A stretch of DNA of 64,000 nt from CALMEC01 sp964628685 (GTDB lineage Bacteria > Actinomycetota > Thermoleophilia > Miltoncostaeales > Miltoncostaeaceae): positions 1 through 64,000 of the forward strand of contig CAZVNM010000005.1 in NCBI GenBank assembly GCA_964628685.1, in the 5' to 3' direction. Positions 16,047-25,287 of the stretch are shown here, in pieces. A program made the translations under genes and the position numbers. Every line of letters begins with the position of its first letter. Positions within the stretch are counted from its first letter, which is position 1. Under the pieces are notes generated by a model. That model saw only the letters and a program-made list of their open reading frames with translations. It did no database searches and was not told the origin of the DNA.

Positions 16047-16381
16047 TGCGGGAGATCTGCCTGGCGCGCCTCGACAAGACCCGTCCGGTCGTCGTGCTCA
16101 CACGTGAGGGGGCCCGCGCCGCGATGACGAAGGTGACCGTCGCGCCGATCACGACGTCCGTCAAGGGGCTTTCGAGCGAGGTTGCGGTCGGACCCGCCAA
16201 CGGCCTGGACGAGGACTGTGCCGTGTCGATCGACAACGTCGTGACGATCCCCGCCGAACTCCTCGGCCGCACGATCGGGTTTCTCAGCGCTGGCCAGGAG
16301 GCGCGCCTTGCGCGCGCGATCGTTCTGGCGTTCGACCTCGACATCCCACTGCTCGATGGTCGCGCCCCGACCGCGGAGTAG
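16046..16381 (+). CDS. Toxin of module 1 (MazF/PemK-like endoribonuclease)
   Basis: A 111-residue MazF-like protein, expected to cut mRNA at short single-stranded sites. Recognisable features are the N-terminal strand REICLARLDKTRPVVVLTRE (with the conserved RP pair), TKVTVAPITTSVK, EVAVGPANGL, and a SIDNVVTIPAE segment corresponding to the conserved D-(N/Q)-(I/V)-x-(T/A) part of the active-site groove. Start and antitoxin stop overlap. Its closest relative in the window is the module 2 toxin on the opposite strand. Downstream, fragments of two neighbouring chromosomal genes are repeated, marking this as a rearranged spot. Confidence 0.78.
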   Translation: MREICLARLDKTRPVVVLTREGARAAMTKVTVAPITTSVKGLSSEVAVGPANGLDEDCAVSIDNVVTIPAELLGRTIGFLSAGQEARLARAIVLAFDLDIPLLDGRAPTAE

Positions 16382-16412
16382 GCGCAGGTCTCCGCAGGAG
16401 ATCGTCACCCAA

Positions 16413-16444
16413 TCGTCAGGACGACAGGTACGCCACCGCCTCTG
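16413..16444 (-). pseudogene. Short duplicated remnant of the hemY 3' end
   Basis: The sequence CGTCAGGACGACAGGTACGCC followed by ACCGCCTC matches the last codons and stop region of the hemY gene at 17391-17422, with 3 bp missing, then diverges. Only about 30 bp are kept, oriented as hemY is. It cannot be functional; its value is as a scar of the rearrangement. Confidence 0.6.
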
Positions 16445-16478
16445 CGCCGTCAACACCACGTCCCGGCGAGCACGCGCC

Positions 16479-16679
16479 GACGGCTTCCGCTCACGAGCGG
16501 GCGACGCGGCGCGGCGCATCGCCGAGGCGGACGCGGTCGGGCCCACGGCCGCGCACGTCGGGATGCTGGACGACACCGGGGTGCTCGCGCTGCGGACCAC
16601 GGAGGGCGAGGCGACCGTGTGGAGTCTGCGGGAGGAACCGCTGACGGGCCTCGCGGCGGAGCCGTTCACCGGTTCCTGA
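16479..16679 (+). pseudogene. Duplicated 3' fragment of the AIR-synthase-like gene
   Basis: The last ~200 bp repeat the end of the AIR-synthase-like gene (15319-15518), including the stop codon at the same place. Over the final 154 bp I count roughly 18-19 differences (about 88 % identity). The encoded 52-residue tail differs at eight positions and keeps its reading frame. The 5' four-fifths of the gene are missing and no start or promoter is evident. The whole 338-bp stretch 16382-16719 holds only this fragment, the hemY scar just before it, and short spacers. Confidence 0.85.
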
Positions 16680-16719
16680 CGGCCCGCCCGCTCACGTCAT
16701 GCACTGAGGAGCGGACCGA

Positions 16720-17031
16720 TCAGAGGCAGTCGGCCATCGCGCCGAGTGCGGCGCAGATCAAGCCGCTCGCGCTGGCTCCCAGCGTTCCCAGCCGTCGCGT
16801 GAGGAGCGCCCGGGGGACGGCGGCGAGGCTGTCGAACGTCGCGACGCTCTCATGGTCGATGCCATGCGAGGGGCCGACGGGAACGCATGTCGGGATGTCC
16901 CGAATCGTGCTCGTGATCGGCGCGACGACCACATTGTTGAGCACGGGGATGGAACTGTCGCGGGAGACGACGAGCACCGGGCGGCGTTTGTCGTCCGGCG
17001 TCTCGAGGAGCCAGATCTCGCCCTGTCTCAC
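16720..17031 (-). CDS. Toxin of module 2 (MazF/PemK-like endoribonuclease)
   Basis: A 103-residue MazF-family protein: MRQGEIWLLE (the canonical GEIW start), KRRPVLVVSRD, NNVVVAPITSTIRDIPTCV, VPVGPSHGI and a SVATFDSLAAVPRALL segment. It is more canonical at the N terminus than the module 1 toxin and clearly related to it. The GTG start at 17031 overlaps the antitoxin stop (GTGA), so I reject the longer open frame on the same strand. It is predicted to cleave RNA and to be held inactive by the upstream-encoded antitoxin. Confidence 0.85.
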   Translation of the reverse strand: MRQGEIWLLETPDDKRRPVLVVSRDSSIPVLNNVVVAPITSTIRDIPTCVPVGPSHGIDHESVATFDSLAAVPRALLTRRLGTLGASASGLICAALGAMADCL

Positions 17032-17279
17032 CAGGGCTCGGCGTCGGTCATCCCAAGCGCGTTGGCCAGTGCGGCGGCATCGTCCTGCGGCGTCTGGGGC
17101 CGGTCCCGATAGGAGGCGGCGATGCGTTCCCCCGCCTGTTCGCGCTCGATGCTCCGGCGCATGTGAGCGACCGACCGGCGGATGACCTCGGACCGGTTGG
17201 CGCCCACGCCGACGGTGACCAACCAGTCGATCGTCGCGAGTTCGTCGTCGCGGAAGCGGGTGGGAACGGCTGTTGTCAT
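17028..17279 (-). CDS. Antitoxin of module 2 (ribbon-helix-helix)
   Basis: An 83-residue protein: MTTAVPTRFRDDELATIDWL forms the strand and first helix, and ANRSEVIRRSVAHMRRSIE the second helix of a ribbon-helix-helix domain. The remaining half (QTPQDDAAALANALGM) is the presumed toxin-binding arm. It should repress its own operon together with the toxin. On the minus strand TATACT ends 6 nt before the ATG, an excellent leaderless promoter. It faces away from hemY, whose stop is about 110 bp away. Confidence 0.82.
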   Translation of the reverse strand: MTTAVPTRFRDDELATIDWLVTVGVGANRSEVIRRSVAHMRRSIEREQAGERIAASYRDRPQTPQDDAAALANALGMTDAEPW

Positions 17280-17285
17280 ACATTC

Positions 17286-17291
17286 AGTATA
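17286..17291 (-). promoter_or_regulatory. -10 hexamer TATACT of module 2
   Basis: TATACT (minus strand) ends 6 nt before the ATG at 17279; a near-consensus hexamer in AT-rich sequence. Confidence 0.6.
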
Positions 17292-17393
17292 CGGGCGATC
17301 GGCCCTCCGACATGCACCTCAGGTCCGTTTCGCCCGGATCGGGTGCCGCGTATTCGCAGACAGCGGCGGAGCTCATCGCCCGCCAACCCATCG

Positions 17394-18767
17394 TCAGGAC
17401 GACAGGTACGCCTCCACCGCCTCGGCGGTGCGCTCGGCGTTCTGCACGCAGTCGCCCACCGAGATGCCGCCCCGCCAGTTGGCGCAGAACCACAGGCCCG
17501 GGTCGGCGGCCTCGGCCCGGTCGACGGCTGCCATCCGGTGCGCGTGTCCCAGTGAGTACTGGGGGATGGCGCGTTCCCAGCGGGTCAGGCGCACCCGCGT
17601 GGGCACCCTGGCGCCGAGCAGTTCGGCGAGTTCCTCCTCCACCGTGCGCTGAAGGTCGACGTCGTCCCTGCGCGCCATGTGCGGCTGGCGCATGCCGCCG
17701 ATGAACGTCGTCAGAAGGACGTGACCGGAGCGGGCGCGGTCGGGGAAGAGCGAGCTCGAGAAGATGGTGCCGAGGATGCGCCGGCCCTCGCGTTCGGGCA
17801 CCAGGAAGCCGAAGCCGTCCAGCGGGTGGGTCACGTCGGCGCGACGGTACTCGCTCGCCACGACGGTGATCGGGGGGTGCGGGATGTCGTCGAGCACGTC
17901 GTCCAGCTCGGGGGCGAGGTCGGCGATGAGCGGGCGCGTGCCCTCCGCGTGGGTGGCGAGCACGACGGCCCGCGCGTCCAGGTGCGTGCCGTCATCGAAC
18001 GTCAGTCGGTACCCGCCGTCCCGGTGTTGGACGCGTGCGACCGTCCGGCCGGTGCGCACGTCGCCGGCCCCGCGTGCGAGGGCGTCGGTGAGCGTCTGCA
18101 TGCCGTCGCGGAACGAGAACATGGTGGCCGTGTTCCTGGCGGCGTCCGGCCGACGCCGCCGTTCGCGCGCACCCTGGACCTGCCCCCTGATGAGGCTTCC
18201 GAACCGCTGCTCGAGCGCATGGAGCTTGGGGAAGGCGCTCGCAAGCTCCAGTCGGTCCGGGTCACCGGCGAACACGCCGGCGACGAACGGGTTGATGCCG
18301 TAGTCCAGGAACTCGCGCCCCAGGCGCCGGTGCACGAACGACGCCACCGACTCGCCCGGCTCGGCGCGCCCCCGCCGTACGAACGGCTCACGCAGGAGAC
18401 GCAGCTTCGCGCGCGGCGAGAAGAGGTCGGTCCGGATGAACGCCGGCGGCGAGGTGGGGAGGGCACGCAGGCGTCCACCGCGCAGGATGTAGCGACGGCC
18501 GGCGGCCGGGTCGGCGTCGACACGTTGGTCGGCGATCCCGAGCTCCTCCAGGAGCGCGGCGATCGTGGGGGAGGTCATCATCGCGCTGTTGGGTCCCCGC
18601 TCGACGAGCATGTCGTCCTCGCGGGTGCTGCCGACCGCACCACCCACGCGCCCGGCGGCCTCCAGCACCACCACGCGCCGGCCGGCGGCGGTCAGACGGT
18701 GCGCGACGGTGAGGCCGGAGACCCCGGCCCCGACGACCGCAACGTCGACGACGCGCTCAGGAGACAT
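17394..18767 (-). CDS. hemY: Protoporphyrinogen/coproporphyrinogen oxidase, HemY/HemG type
   Basis: FAD-dependent oxidase of the HemY family, 457 residues, removing six electrons from the porphyrinogen ring before iron insertion. The N-terminal dinucleotide-binding motif is VAVVGAGVSGLTVAHRL, with VVLEAAGRVGGAVGS for the FAD ribose; MLVERGPNSAM and the C-terminal GLWFCANWRGGISVGDCVQN are family signatures. The gene sits in a hemN-hemH-hemY row. With a genuine HemN next door, the substrate is probably protoporphyrinogen IX, but the same family includes the coproporphyrinogen oxidase CgoX of many Gram-positives, so this is not settled. The start overlaps the hemH stop by 11 bp. Confidence 0.88.
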   Translation of the reverse strand: MSPERVVDVAVVGAGVSGLTVAHRLTAAGRRVVVLEAAGRVGGAVGSTREDDMLVERGPNSAMMTSPTIAALLEELGIADQRVDADPAAGRRYILRGGRLRALPTSPPAFIRTDLFSPRAKLRLLREPFVRRGRAEPGESVASFVHRRLGREFLDYGINPFVAGVFAGDPDRLELASAFPKLHALEQRFGSLIRGQVQGARERRRRPDAARNTATMFSFRDGMQTLTDALARGAGDVRTGRTVARVQHRDGGYRLTFDDGTHLDARAVVLATHAEGTRPLIADLAPELDDVLDDIPHPPITVVASEYRRADVTHPLDGFGFLVPEREGRRILGTIFSSSLFPDRARSGHVLLTTFIGGMRQPHMARRDDVDLQRTVEEELAELLGARVPTRVRLTRWERAIPQYSLGHAHRMAAVDRAEAADPGLWFCANWRGGISVGDCVQNAERTAEAVEAYLSS

Positions 18768-19770
18768 CTGCGGTGGCCGGCGCCGGACGGGCGACGGCCT
18801 CCTGCACGAGGTCGGCGAGCGCCGCGATGTAGTGGGGCGACTCGTTGAGCCCCTCGGTCACGACGAAGTGCTCGATGCCGGCGTGCAGGGCGTCCTCGCG
18901 CAGGTCGATCCCCAACTCGTGCAGGGTCTCGATGTGGTCGGCGGTGAACGCGATCGGCACGACCACGAGGGCGCGCACACCCTCGGCGGCGAGCTCCTTC
19001 GTGCGCTCGACGGTGTCGGGCGTGAGCCATTTGGCCGGGCCCACCTTGCTCTGGAAGCTCAGGTGGTGCGGCCGGTCGTTGCCGCGCAACTCCATGACCG
19101 CCGCGATCGTCTCGCGCACCTGACCCGAATAGGGATCGCCCTGGCGGACCTCCGAGACCGGTGTGCCGTGCGCGCTGAAGAGCAGGGTGGCCTCGTCCCG
19201 CACCTCGGGCGGCAGCCCAGCGATGGCCTCGTCGATGCGCTCGGACACGCCGCGGATGAAGTCCGGCTGGACCGGGTAGGCGTCGATCCGCTCGGCGGCG
19301 GGGACCCGGTCGCCGAGGGCGGCGGCCTCGCGGTCCCACATGTTGAAGGCCGACCCCGTGGTCGTGCGCGAGAACTGCGGATAGAGCGGCAGCAGGAGCA
19401 CGCGGTCGCAGCCCGCGTCGGCGACCTCCTTCACCGCCTGGGCGATGAACGGGTGCCAGTAGCTGAACCCGATGGTGACCATGGTCTCGACGTCGTCGTC
19501 CAGGCGCCGGTCGAGCTCGGCGCGAAGCGCGTTGGCCTGGCGCTTGGAGATCTCGGCGAGCGGCGACCTGCCGCCGATCATGGCGTAGTTCTCACCGACC
19601 GGCTTCGACCGGAACTTGGCGATGACCCAGGCGAGCGGCCGCCGGGCGAACTCGAGCGGCCCGAACGACATGATCTCGCGGTCGTTGAAGAGGTTCTGGA
19701 GGAACGGACGCACGCTCTCGATCGAGGTGGGTCCGCCCATGTTCAGCAGGACGACGCCGAGTTTCTTCAT
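18757..19770 (-). CDS. hemH: Ferrochelatase
   Basis: Inserts ferrous iron into the porphyrin in the last or next-to-last step of haem synthesis; 337 residues. It starts GVVLLNMGGPTS, and has NYAMIGGRSPL, LLPLYPQFSRTTTGS, SAHGTPV with the metal-binding His191, and FTADHIETLHELG with Glu271. The conserved His/Glu pair is intact. I see no [2Fe-2S] cysteine cluster at the C terminus. It lies 22 bp after hemN and overlaps hemY, so the three genes form one transcription unit. Confidence 0.93.
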   Translation of the reverse strand: MKKLGVVLLNMGGPTSIESVRPFLQNLFNDREIMSFGPLEFARRPLAWVIAKFRSKPVGENYAMIGGRSPLAEISKRQANALRAELDRRLDDDVETMVTIGFSYWHPFIAQAVKEVADAGCDRVLLLPLYPQFSRTTTGSAFNMWDREAAALGDRVPAAERIDAYPVQPDFIRGVSERIDEAIAGLPPEVRDEATLLFSAHGTPVSEVRQGDPYSGQVRETIAAVMELRGNDRPHHLSFQSKVGPAKWLTPDTVERTKELAAEGVRALVVVPIAFTADHIETLHELGIDLREDALHAGIEHFVVTEGLNESPHYIAALADLVQEAVARPAPATADVS

Positions 19771-19792
19771 CGGTGGGGGATCGTGTTCTCCA

Positions 19793-21205
19793 TCAGACGG
19801 TGCGCGAGAAGACCGGCTTCTCGCCGACCTTGGACAGGTGTGCGTCGAAGGCCATGGCGATGTTACGGATGATCAGCATCCCCTGGCCGCGGGCGTCGAT
19901 CGCATCGTCGGTGATGCGCACGAGGCCGTCGTCGACCAGGTCGGAAAGACGCGCCGGGACGTCGTGGAAGTACTCGTCGAAGACGATGCCGTGACGCTCC
20001 TCGAACACCCGCTTCTCGAGCCGGAAGTCGCACATGAGGCTCATGATCACGTCGCGGCGCACGATGTCGTCGTCGGACAGCAGGTAACCCGCGTGCACCG
20101 GCAGGCGCCCCTCGCGCACCCGCTCGGTGTAGACCGGCAGACCCTTCAGGTTCTGCGCGTAGAGACGGTCGAACTGTCCGATGGAGCTGAGCCCGACCCC
20201 GAACAGGTCGGCGCCGGCGTGGGTGGTGTAGCCCTGGAAGTTGCGGTACAGCGTGCCCTCGCGCTGGGCCACCGCCAGCTCGTTGTCGGGCTTGGCGAAG
20301 TGGTCCATGCCCACGTACACGTATCCGGCCTCGTTCAGCCGCTCGAGCGTGCGGATGAAGATGCGCACCTTCTCATCGGCGGAGGGCAGGTCCTCCTCCC
20401 GGATGAGCGTCATGTGCTTTTTGAGCCACGGCACGTGCGCGTAGTTGAACACCGCGATCCGGTCGGGATCGATGGCGATCGTGCGCTCCAGCGTGCGCTC
20501 GAAGGTCTCGAGGGTCTGGTGCGGCAGGCCGTACATCAGGTCCAGGTTGACCGAGTCGATGCCCGCCTCGTGCGCCCAGTCGATCGCCTGGACGGTGATC
20601 GCCTCCGGCTGGATGCGGTTGACCGCCTCCTGCACCGTGGGGTCGAAGTCCTGGACACCCATGGACACGCGGTTGAAGCCGCTCTCGGCGAGGGCGAACA
20701 CGTGGTCGCGCGTCAGCTCGCGCGGGTCGATCTCGACGCCCGCCTCGATGTCGGGGTGCCGGGTGAACCGGGTGTTGATCGCATCGGCCAGACGGCGGAT
20801 CTCGTCCGGTGGGAGGGCCGTCGGCGTGCCGCCGCCCCACGCGATCTGCTCCACCGGGCGGTGGGCGTCGAGCAGCGGCCGCAGCAGGTCCATCTCGGCG
20901 ATGATCGTGTCGACGTACGCCGCCATCTTGTCGACGTCACGGCTGACGATCATGTTGCAGCCGCAGAAGTAGCAGAGCGTGTCGCAGAACGGGATGTGGC
21001 AGTAGAGCGACAGCGACGGCGCCCCTGGGCGGTCGTTGGTGCGCGCGATCTCGTCGCGGTACACCGATTCGTCCACCGCGTCGGAGAAGAGGTTGGCGGT
21101 CGGGTAGCTCGTGTACCGGGGGCCCGGCTTCGAATGGCGGCCGAAGAGCCCCGGGTCGATGTCGTCGAACTGCCGAACCGGCGTATGGGCGTCGTCGTTG
21201 CTCAC
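19793..21205 (-). CDS. hemN: Oxygen-independent coproporphyrinogen III dehydrogenase (HemN)
   Basis: Radical SAM enzyme that decarboxylates coproporphyrinogen III to protoporphyrinogen IX without oxygen; 470 residues, full length for HemN. The substrate-side N-terminal segment KPGPRYTSYPTANLF is present, and the cluster motif is CxxxCxxCxC (Cys74, Cys78, Cys81, Cys83 in PFCDTLCYFCGCNM). This four-Cys form separates true HemN from the HemW chaperone. IAWGGGTPTALP and VNLDLMYGLPHQT are further signatures. The GTG start at 21205 is preceded by TAGAAT on the same strand. The gene opens the hemN-hemH-hemY operon. Confidence 0.92.
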   Translation of the reverse strand: MSNDDAHTPVRQFDDIDPGLFGRHSKPGPRYTSYPTANLFSDAVDESVYRDEIARTNDRPGAPSLSLYCHIPFCDTLCYFCGCNMIVSRDVDKMAAYVDTIIAEMDLLRPLLDAHRPVEQIAWGGGTPTALPPDEIRRLADAINTRFTRHPDIEAGVEIDPRELTRDHVFALAESGFNRVSMGVQDFDPTVQEAVNRIQPEAITVQAIDWAHEAGIDSVNLDLMYGLPHQTLETFERTLERTIAIDPDRIAVFNYAHVPWLKKHMTLIREEDLPSADEKVRIFIRTLERLNEAGYVYVGMDHFAKPDNELAVAQREGTLYRNFQGYTTHAGADLFGVGLSSIGQFDRLYAQNLKGLPVYTERVREGRLPVHAGYLLSDDDIVRRDVIMSLMCDFRLEKRVFEERHGIVFDEYFHDVPARLSDLVDDGLVRITDDAIDARGQGMLIIRNIAMAFDAHLSKVGEKPVFSRTV

Positions 21206-21214
21206 GCGCTCGCC

Positions 21215-21220
21215 ATTCTA
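21215..21220 (-). promoter_or_regulatory. -10 hexamer TAGAAT of hemN
   Basis: TAGAAT on the minus strand ends 9 nt before the GTG at 21205, placing the hem operon transcript start almost at the start codon. Confidence 0.45.
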
Positions 21221-21267
21221 GGCGGTTCGGCCGTCCGGACGATCGGGACGGGTATCCCCGGTGCCGG

Positions 21268-21717
21268 TCAGGACGCGGGCGGCCCCGGGTCGACCGGCGG
21301 CGGCTCGTCGGGGCGCTCGACCGCGCTGGGCGGCATGGCGGCGACCGCGGCCGGATCGAGCGGCAGCACCGGCGTGGGGCGTCCGTCGGCGTCCACGGCG
21401 ACCATGGTGAAGCGCCCCGTCGTGGTGAGCTCGTTGTCGGTTCCGTAGACGCCCTCGCGGGTCACCACGACCTGCACCACCATGCTTGTGCGTCCCACGC
21501 TCGCCACCCGTGCGTCGAGGGTGACGAGGTTGCCCACGTGCACCGGCACCTTGAACTCGATGCTCTCGATCTTCGCGGTCACCACCGCGCGTCGCGCGTG
21601 GCGCATGGCGGCGACGCCGGCGGCCTTGTCCATCCACGCCACCAGCTGGCCGCCGAACAGGTTGCCCTGCGGGTTGGTGTCCTGTGGGAAGACGGATTCG
21701 AGGAGCACGGCGTGCAT
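21268..21717 (-). CDS. Acyl-CoA thioesterase, hotdog fold (YciA/BFIT-like)
   Basis: A 149-residue single-hotdog acyl-CoA hydrolase. The signature PQDTNPQGNLFGGQLVAWMD (about residues 11-30) contains the Asn/Asp and Gly-Gly of the active site, followed by AAGVAAMRHARRAVVTAKIE. The C-terminal ~35 residues are Pro-rich and outside the fold. It would release free fatty acids or short acyl groups from CoA. TAGACT at 21751-21756 on this strand is a possible -10, giving a leader of about 25 nt. It is followed by the hem operon in the same direction after a ~60-bp gap. Confidence 0.85.
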   Translation of the reverse strand: MHAVLLESVFPQDTNPQGNLFGGQLVAWMDKAAGVAAMRHARRAVVTAKIESIEFKVPVHVGNLVTLDARVASVGRTSMVVQVVVTREGVYGTDNELTTTGRFTMVAVDADGRPTPVLPLDPAAVAAMPPSAVERPDEPPPVDPGPPAS

Positions 21718-21839
21718 GGCGAGAAACCCCCGGTCGACGGCGACCAGCTGAGTCTAGGGCCCGGGCGCCCAATCGCGGCAAATCCCGCTCGGTCCGGCGG
21801 GGATCCGCGGGCGGCGCCAACACCACCGGGAGCGGGTGG

Positions 21840-21845
21840 TAGCCT
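21840..21845 (+). promoter_or_regulatory. -10 hexamer TAGCCT of the pyr operon
   Basis: TAGCCT predicts a transcript start near 21852, just before the PyrR-type hairpin, so the pyr mRNA would begin almost with that hairpin. Confidence 0.5.
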
Positions 21846-21857
21846 CGGACACGTCAA

Positions 21858-21889
21858 CCCTTTAACCCGGCCCCGTGAGGCCAGAAGGG
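21858..21889 (+). promoter_or_regulatory. PyrR-binding RNA hairpin in the pyr leader
   Basis: The RNA can fold as an outer stem CCCTT/AAGGG (21858-21862 with 21885-21889) and an upper stem GGCC/GGCC (21869-21872 with 21879-21882) closed by the hexaloop CCGTGA. The CnGnGA hexaloop with flanking GGCC matches the PyrR recognition element known from Bacillus. AAGGGA at 21885-21890 is also a good ribosome-binding site 8 nt before an ATG, so folding would hide it. This suggests translational control by PyrR with UMP, as reported for mycobacterial pyr; mechanism here is inferred. Confidence 0.75.
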
Positions 21890-21898
21890 ACGTCACAC

Positions 21899-21934
21899 AT
21901 GCACCGCCACCCGAACGGGACCGGGCGCCCATGA
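21899..21934 (+). CDS. 11-codon pyr leader ORF
   Basis: ATG at 21899 opens a frame of 11 codons (MHRHPNGTGRP) ending at a TGA that overlaps the pyrR start codon (ATGA at 21931-21934). It has the better ribosome site: AAGGGA, 8 nt upstream and part of the PyrR hairpin. pyrR itself has only a poor site inside this ORF. The arrangement implies that ribosomes load on the leader ORF and pass to pyrR by coupling. The peptide has no recognisable function; its sequence carries no run of regulatory codons. Confidence 0.6.
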   Translation: MHRHPNGTGRP

Positions 21935-22481
21935 GCGCAAAGGTCCTGGTCGACGCAGAGCACCTGCGTCGCACGGTCTCCCGCATCGCCCACGAGGTCG
22001 TCGAGCACCATGTCGGCTCCGACCTGCCACTGGCGGTGGTGGGGATCCACACCAACGGCGCACCGCTCGCCGCGCGCCTGGTCGAGCTGATCGGGGAGTT
22101 CACCGGCACCGTGCCGCCGCTCGGCACCATCGACATCGCCCTCTACCGCGACGACGTGGGGGTCGCGGAGGGACAGAAGCCGGCCATGCCGGTGGTCGGG
22201 GAGACGGTGCTCGACTTCGACATCAGCCGCCACGCGGTGCTCCTGGTGGACGACGTCCTCTACACGGGACGCACGATCCGCGCGGCGATCGACGTGCTGT
22301 TCGACTACGGCCGACCCCCGCTCGTCCAGCTCGCGACCCTCGTCGACCGCGGGCACCGCGAGCTGCCGATCCGGCCGGACTACGTCGGCAAGAACATGCC
22401 CACCTCGCGCCACGAGCGCGTGACCGTCCACGTCGCCGAGATCGACGGGGTGGACGAGATCATCCTGGAGGAGGAGACCCG

Positions 22482-22485
<4 letters not shown>
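21931..22485 (+). CDS. pyrR: Bifunctional pyr operon regulator / uracil phosphoribosyltransferase
   Basis: A 184-residue PyrR that binds pyr mRNA when charged with UMP and may also have uracil phosphoribosyltransferase activity. The PRPP-binding motif VLLVDDVLYTGRTIRAA is complete; VVGIHTNGAPLAARL and TIDIALYRDDV are typical, as is the C-terminal PDYVGKNMPTS. It heads the operon it should regulate, with the cognate hairpin upstream. The start overlaps the stop of the leader ORF, and its own stop overlaps pyrB (ATGA). Confidence 0.94.
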
Positions 22486-24714
<2,229 letters not shown>

Positions 24715-24730
<16 letters not shown>

Positions 24731-25287
24731 GGCGCAGCGCGGCACTGCTCGATCGGGGGACGACCGGGCTCATCGTGATCGATGTGCAGGAGGGCTTCCG
24801 CGAGGTCATCGACGGCTTCGACGACATGGTGCGAAACGTCGGGATCCTGGCGGAGGGGTTCGGCATCCTGGGTCGTCCGGTCCTCGTGTCGGAGCAGTAC
24901 CCGAAGGGGCTCGGCCACACGGTGGGGGAGGTGGAGGACCACCTGCCCGCGTTCAGTGAGCGCGTCGAGAAGATCCGCTTCTCGGCCTGCGGCGTCGACG
25001 CGTTCGATCAGGCGGTGGAGCGAGCCCGGTGCACGAGCTGGGTCGTGTGCGGCCTGGAGACCCACGTCTGCGTCAACCAGACCGTCCACGACCTCCTGGC
25101 GGCCGGCTACGAGGTGCACATCGCCGAGGACGCGGTCTCGTCGCGCACCCCGCGCAACCGCGAGGTCGCCATGCGCCGGATGCTGAAGGCGGGCGCCCAC
25201 TCGACCAGCGCCGAGATGGCCCTGTTCGAGATGCTCGAGGTCGCCGGCACCGACGAGTTCAAGGCGATCTCGAGGCTGGTCCGCTGA
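24715..25287 (+). CDS. Isochorismatase-family cysteine hydrolase
   Basis: A 190-residue alpha/beta hydrolase of the isochorismatase/nicotinamidase superfamily. The Asp-Lys-Cys triad is intact: Asp23 (IVIDVQEGF), Lys86 (VEKIRFSACG) and Cys119 (VCGLETHVCVNQT), with the cis-peptide region just before the cysteine. Substrates in the superfamily include nicotinamide, biuret, ureidoacrylate and N-carbamoyl compounds. It is embedded between pyrC and carA, overlapping both (16 nt and TGATG), so it is co-translated with UMP synthesis genes although no such step belongs to that pathway. It may remove a carbamoylated or damaged side product, but this is speculation. Confidence 0.83.

Noticed and set aside
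18757..18767. Frameshift or fusion between hemH and hemY
   Set aside because: Both proteins are complete; the 11-bp overlap is an ordinary operon junction.
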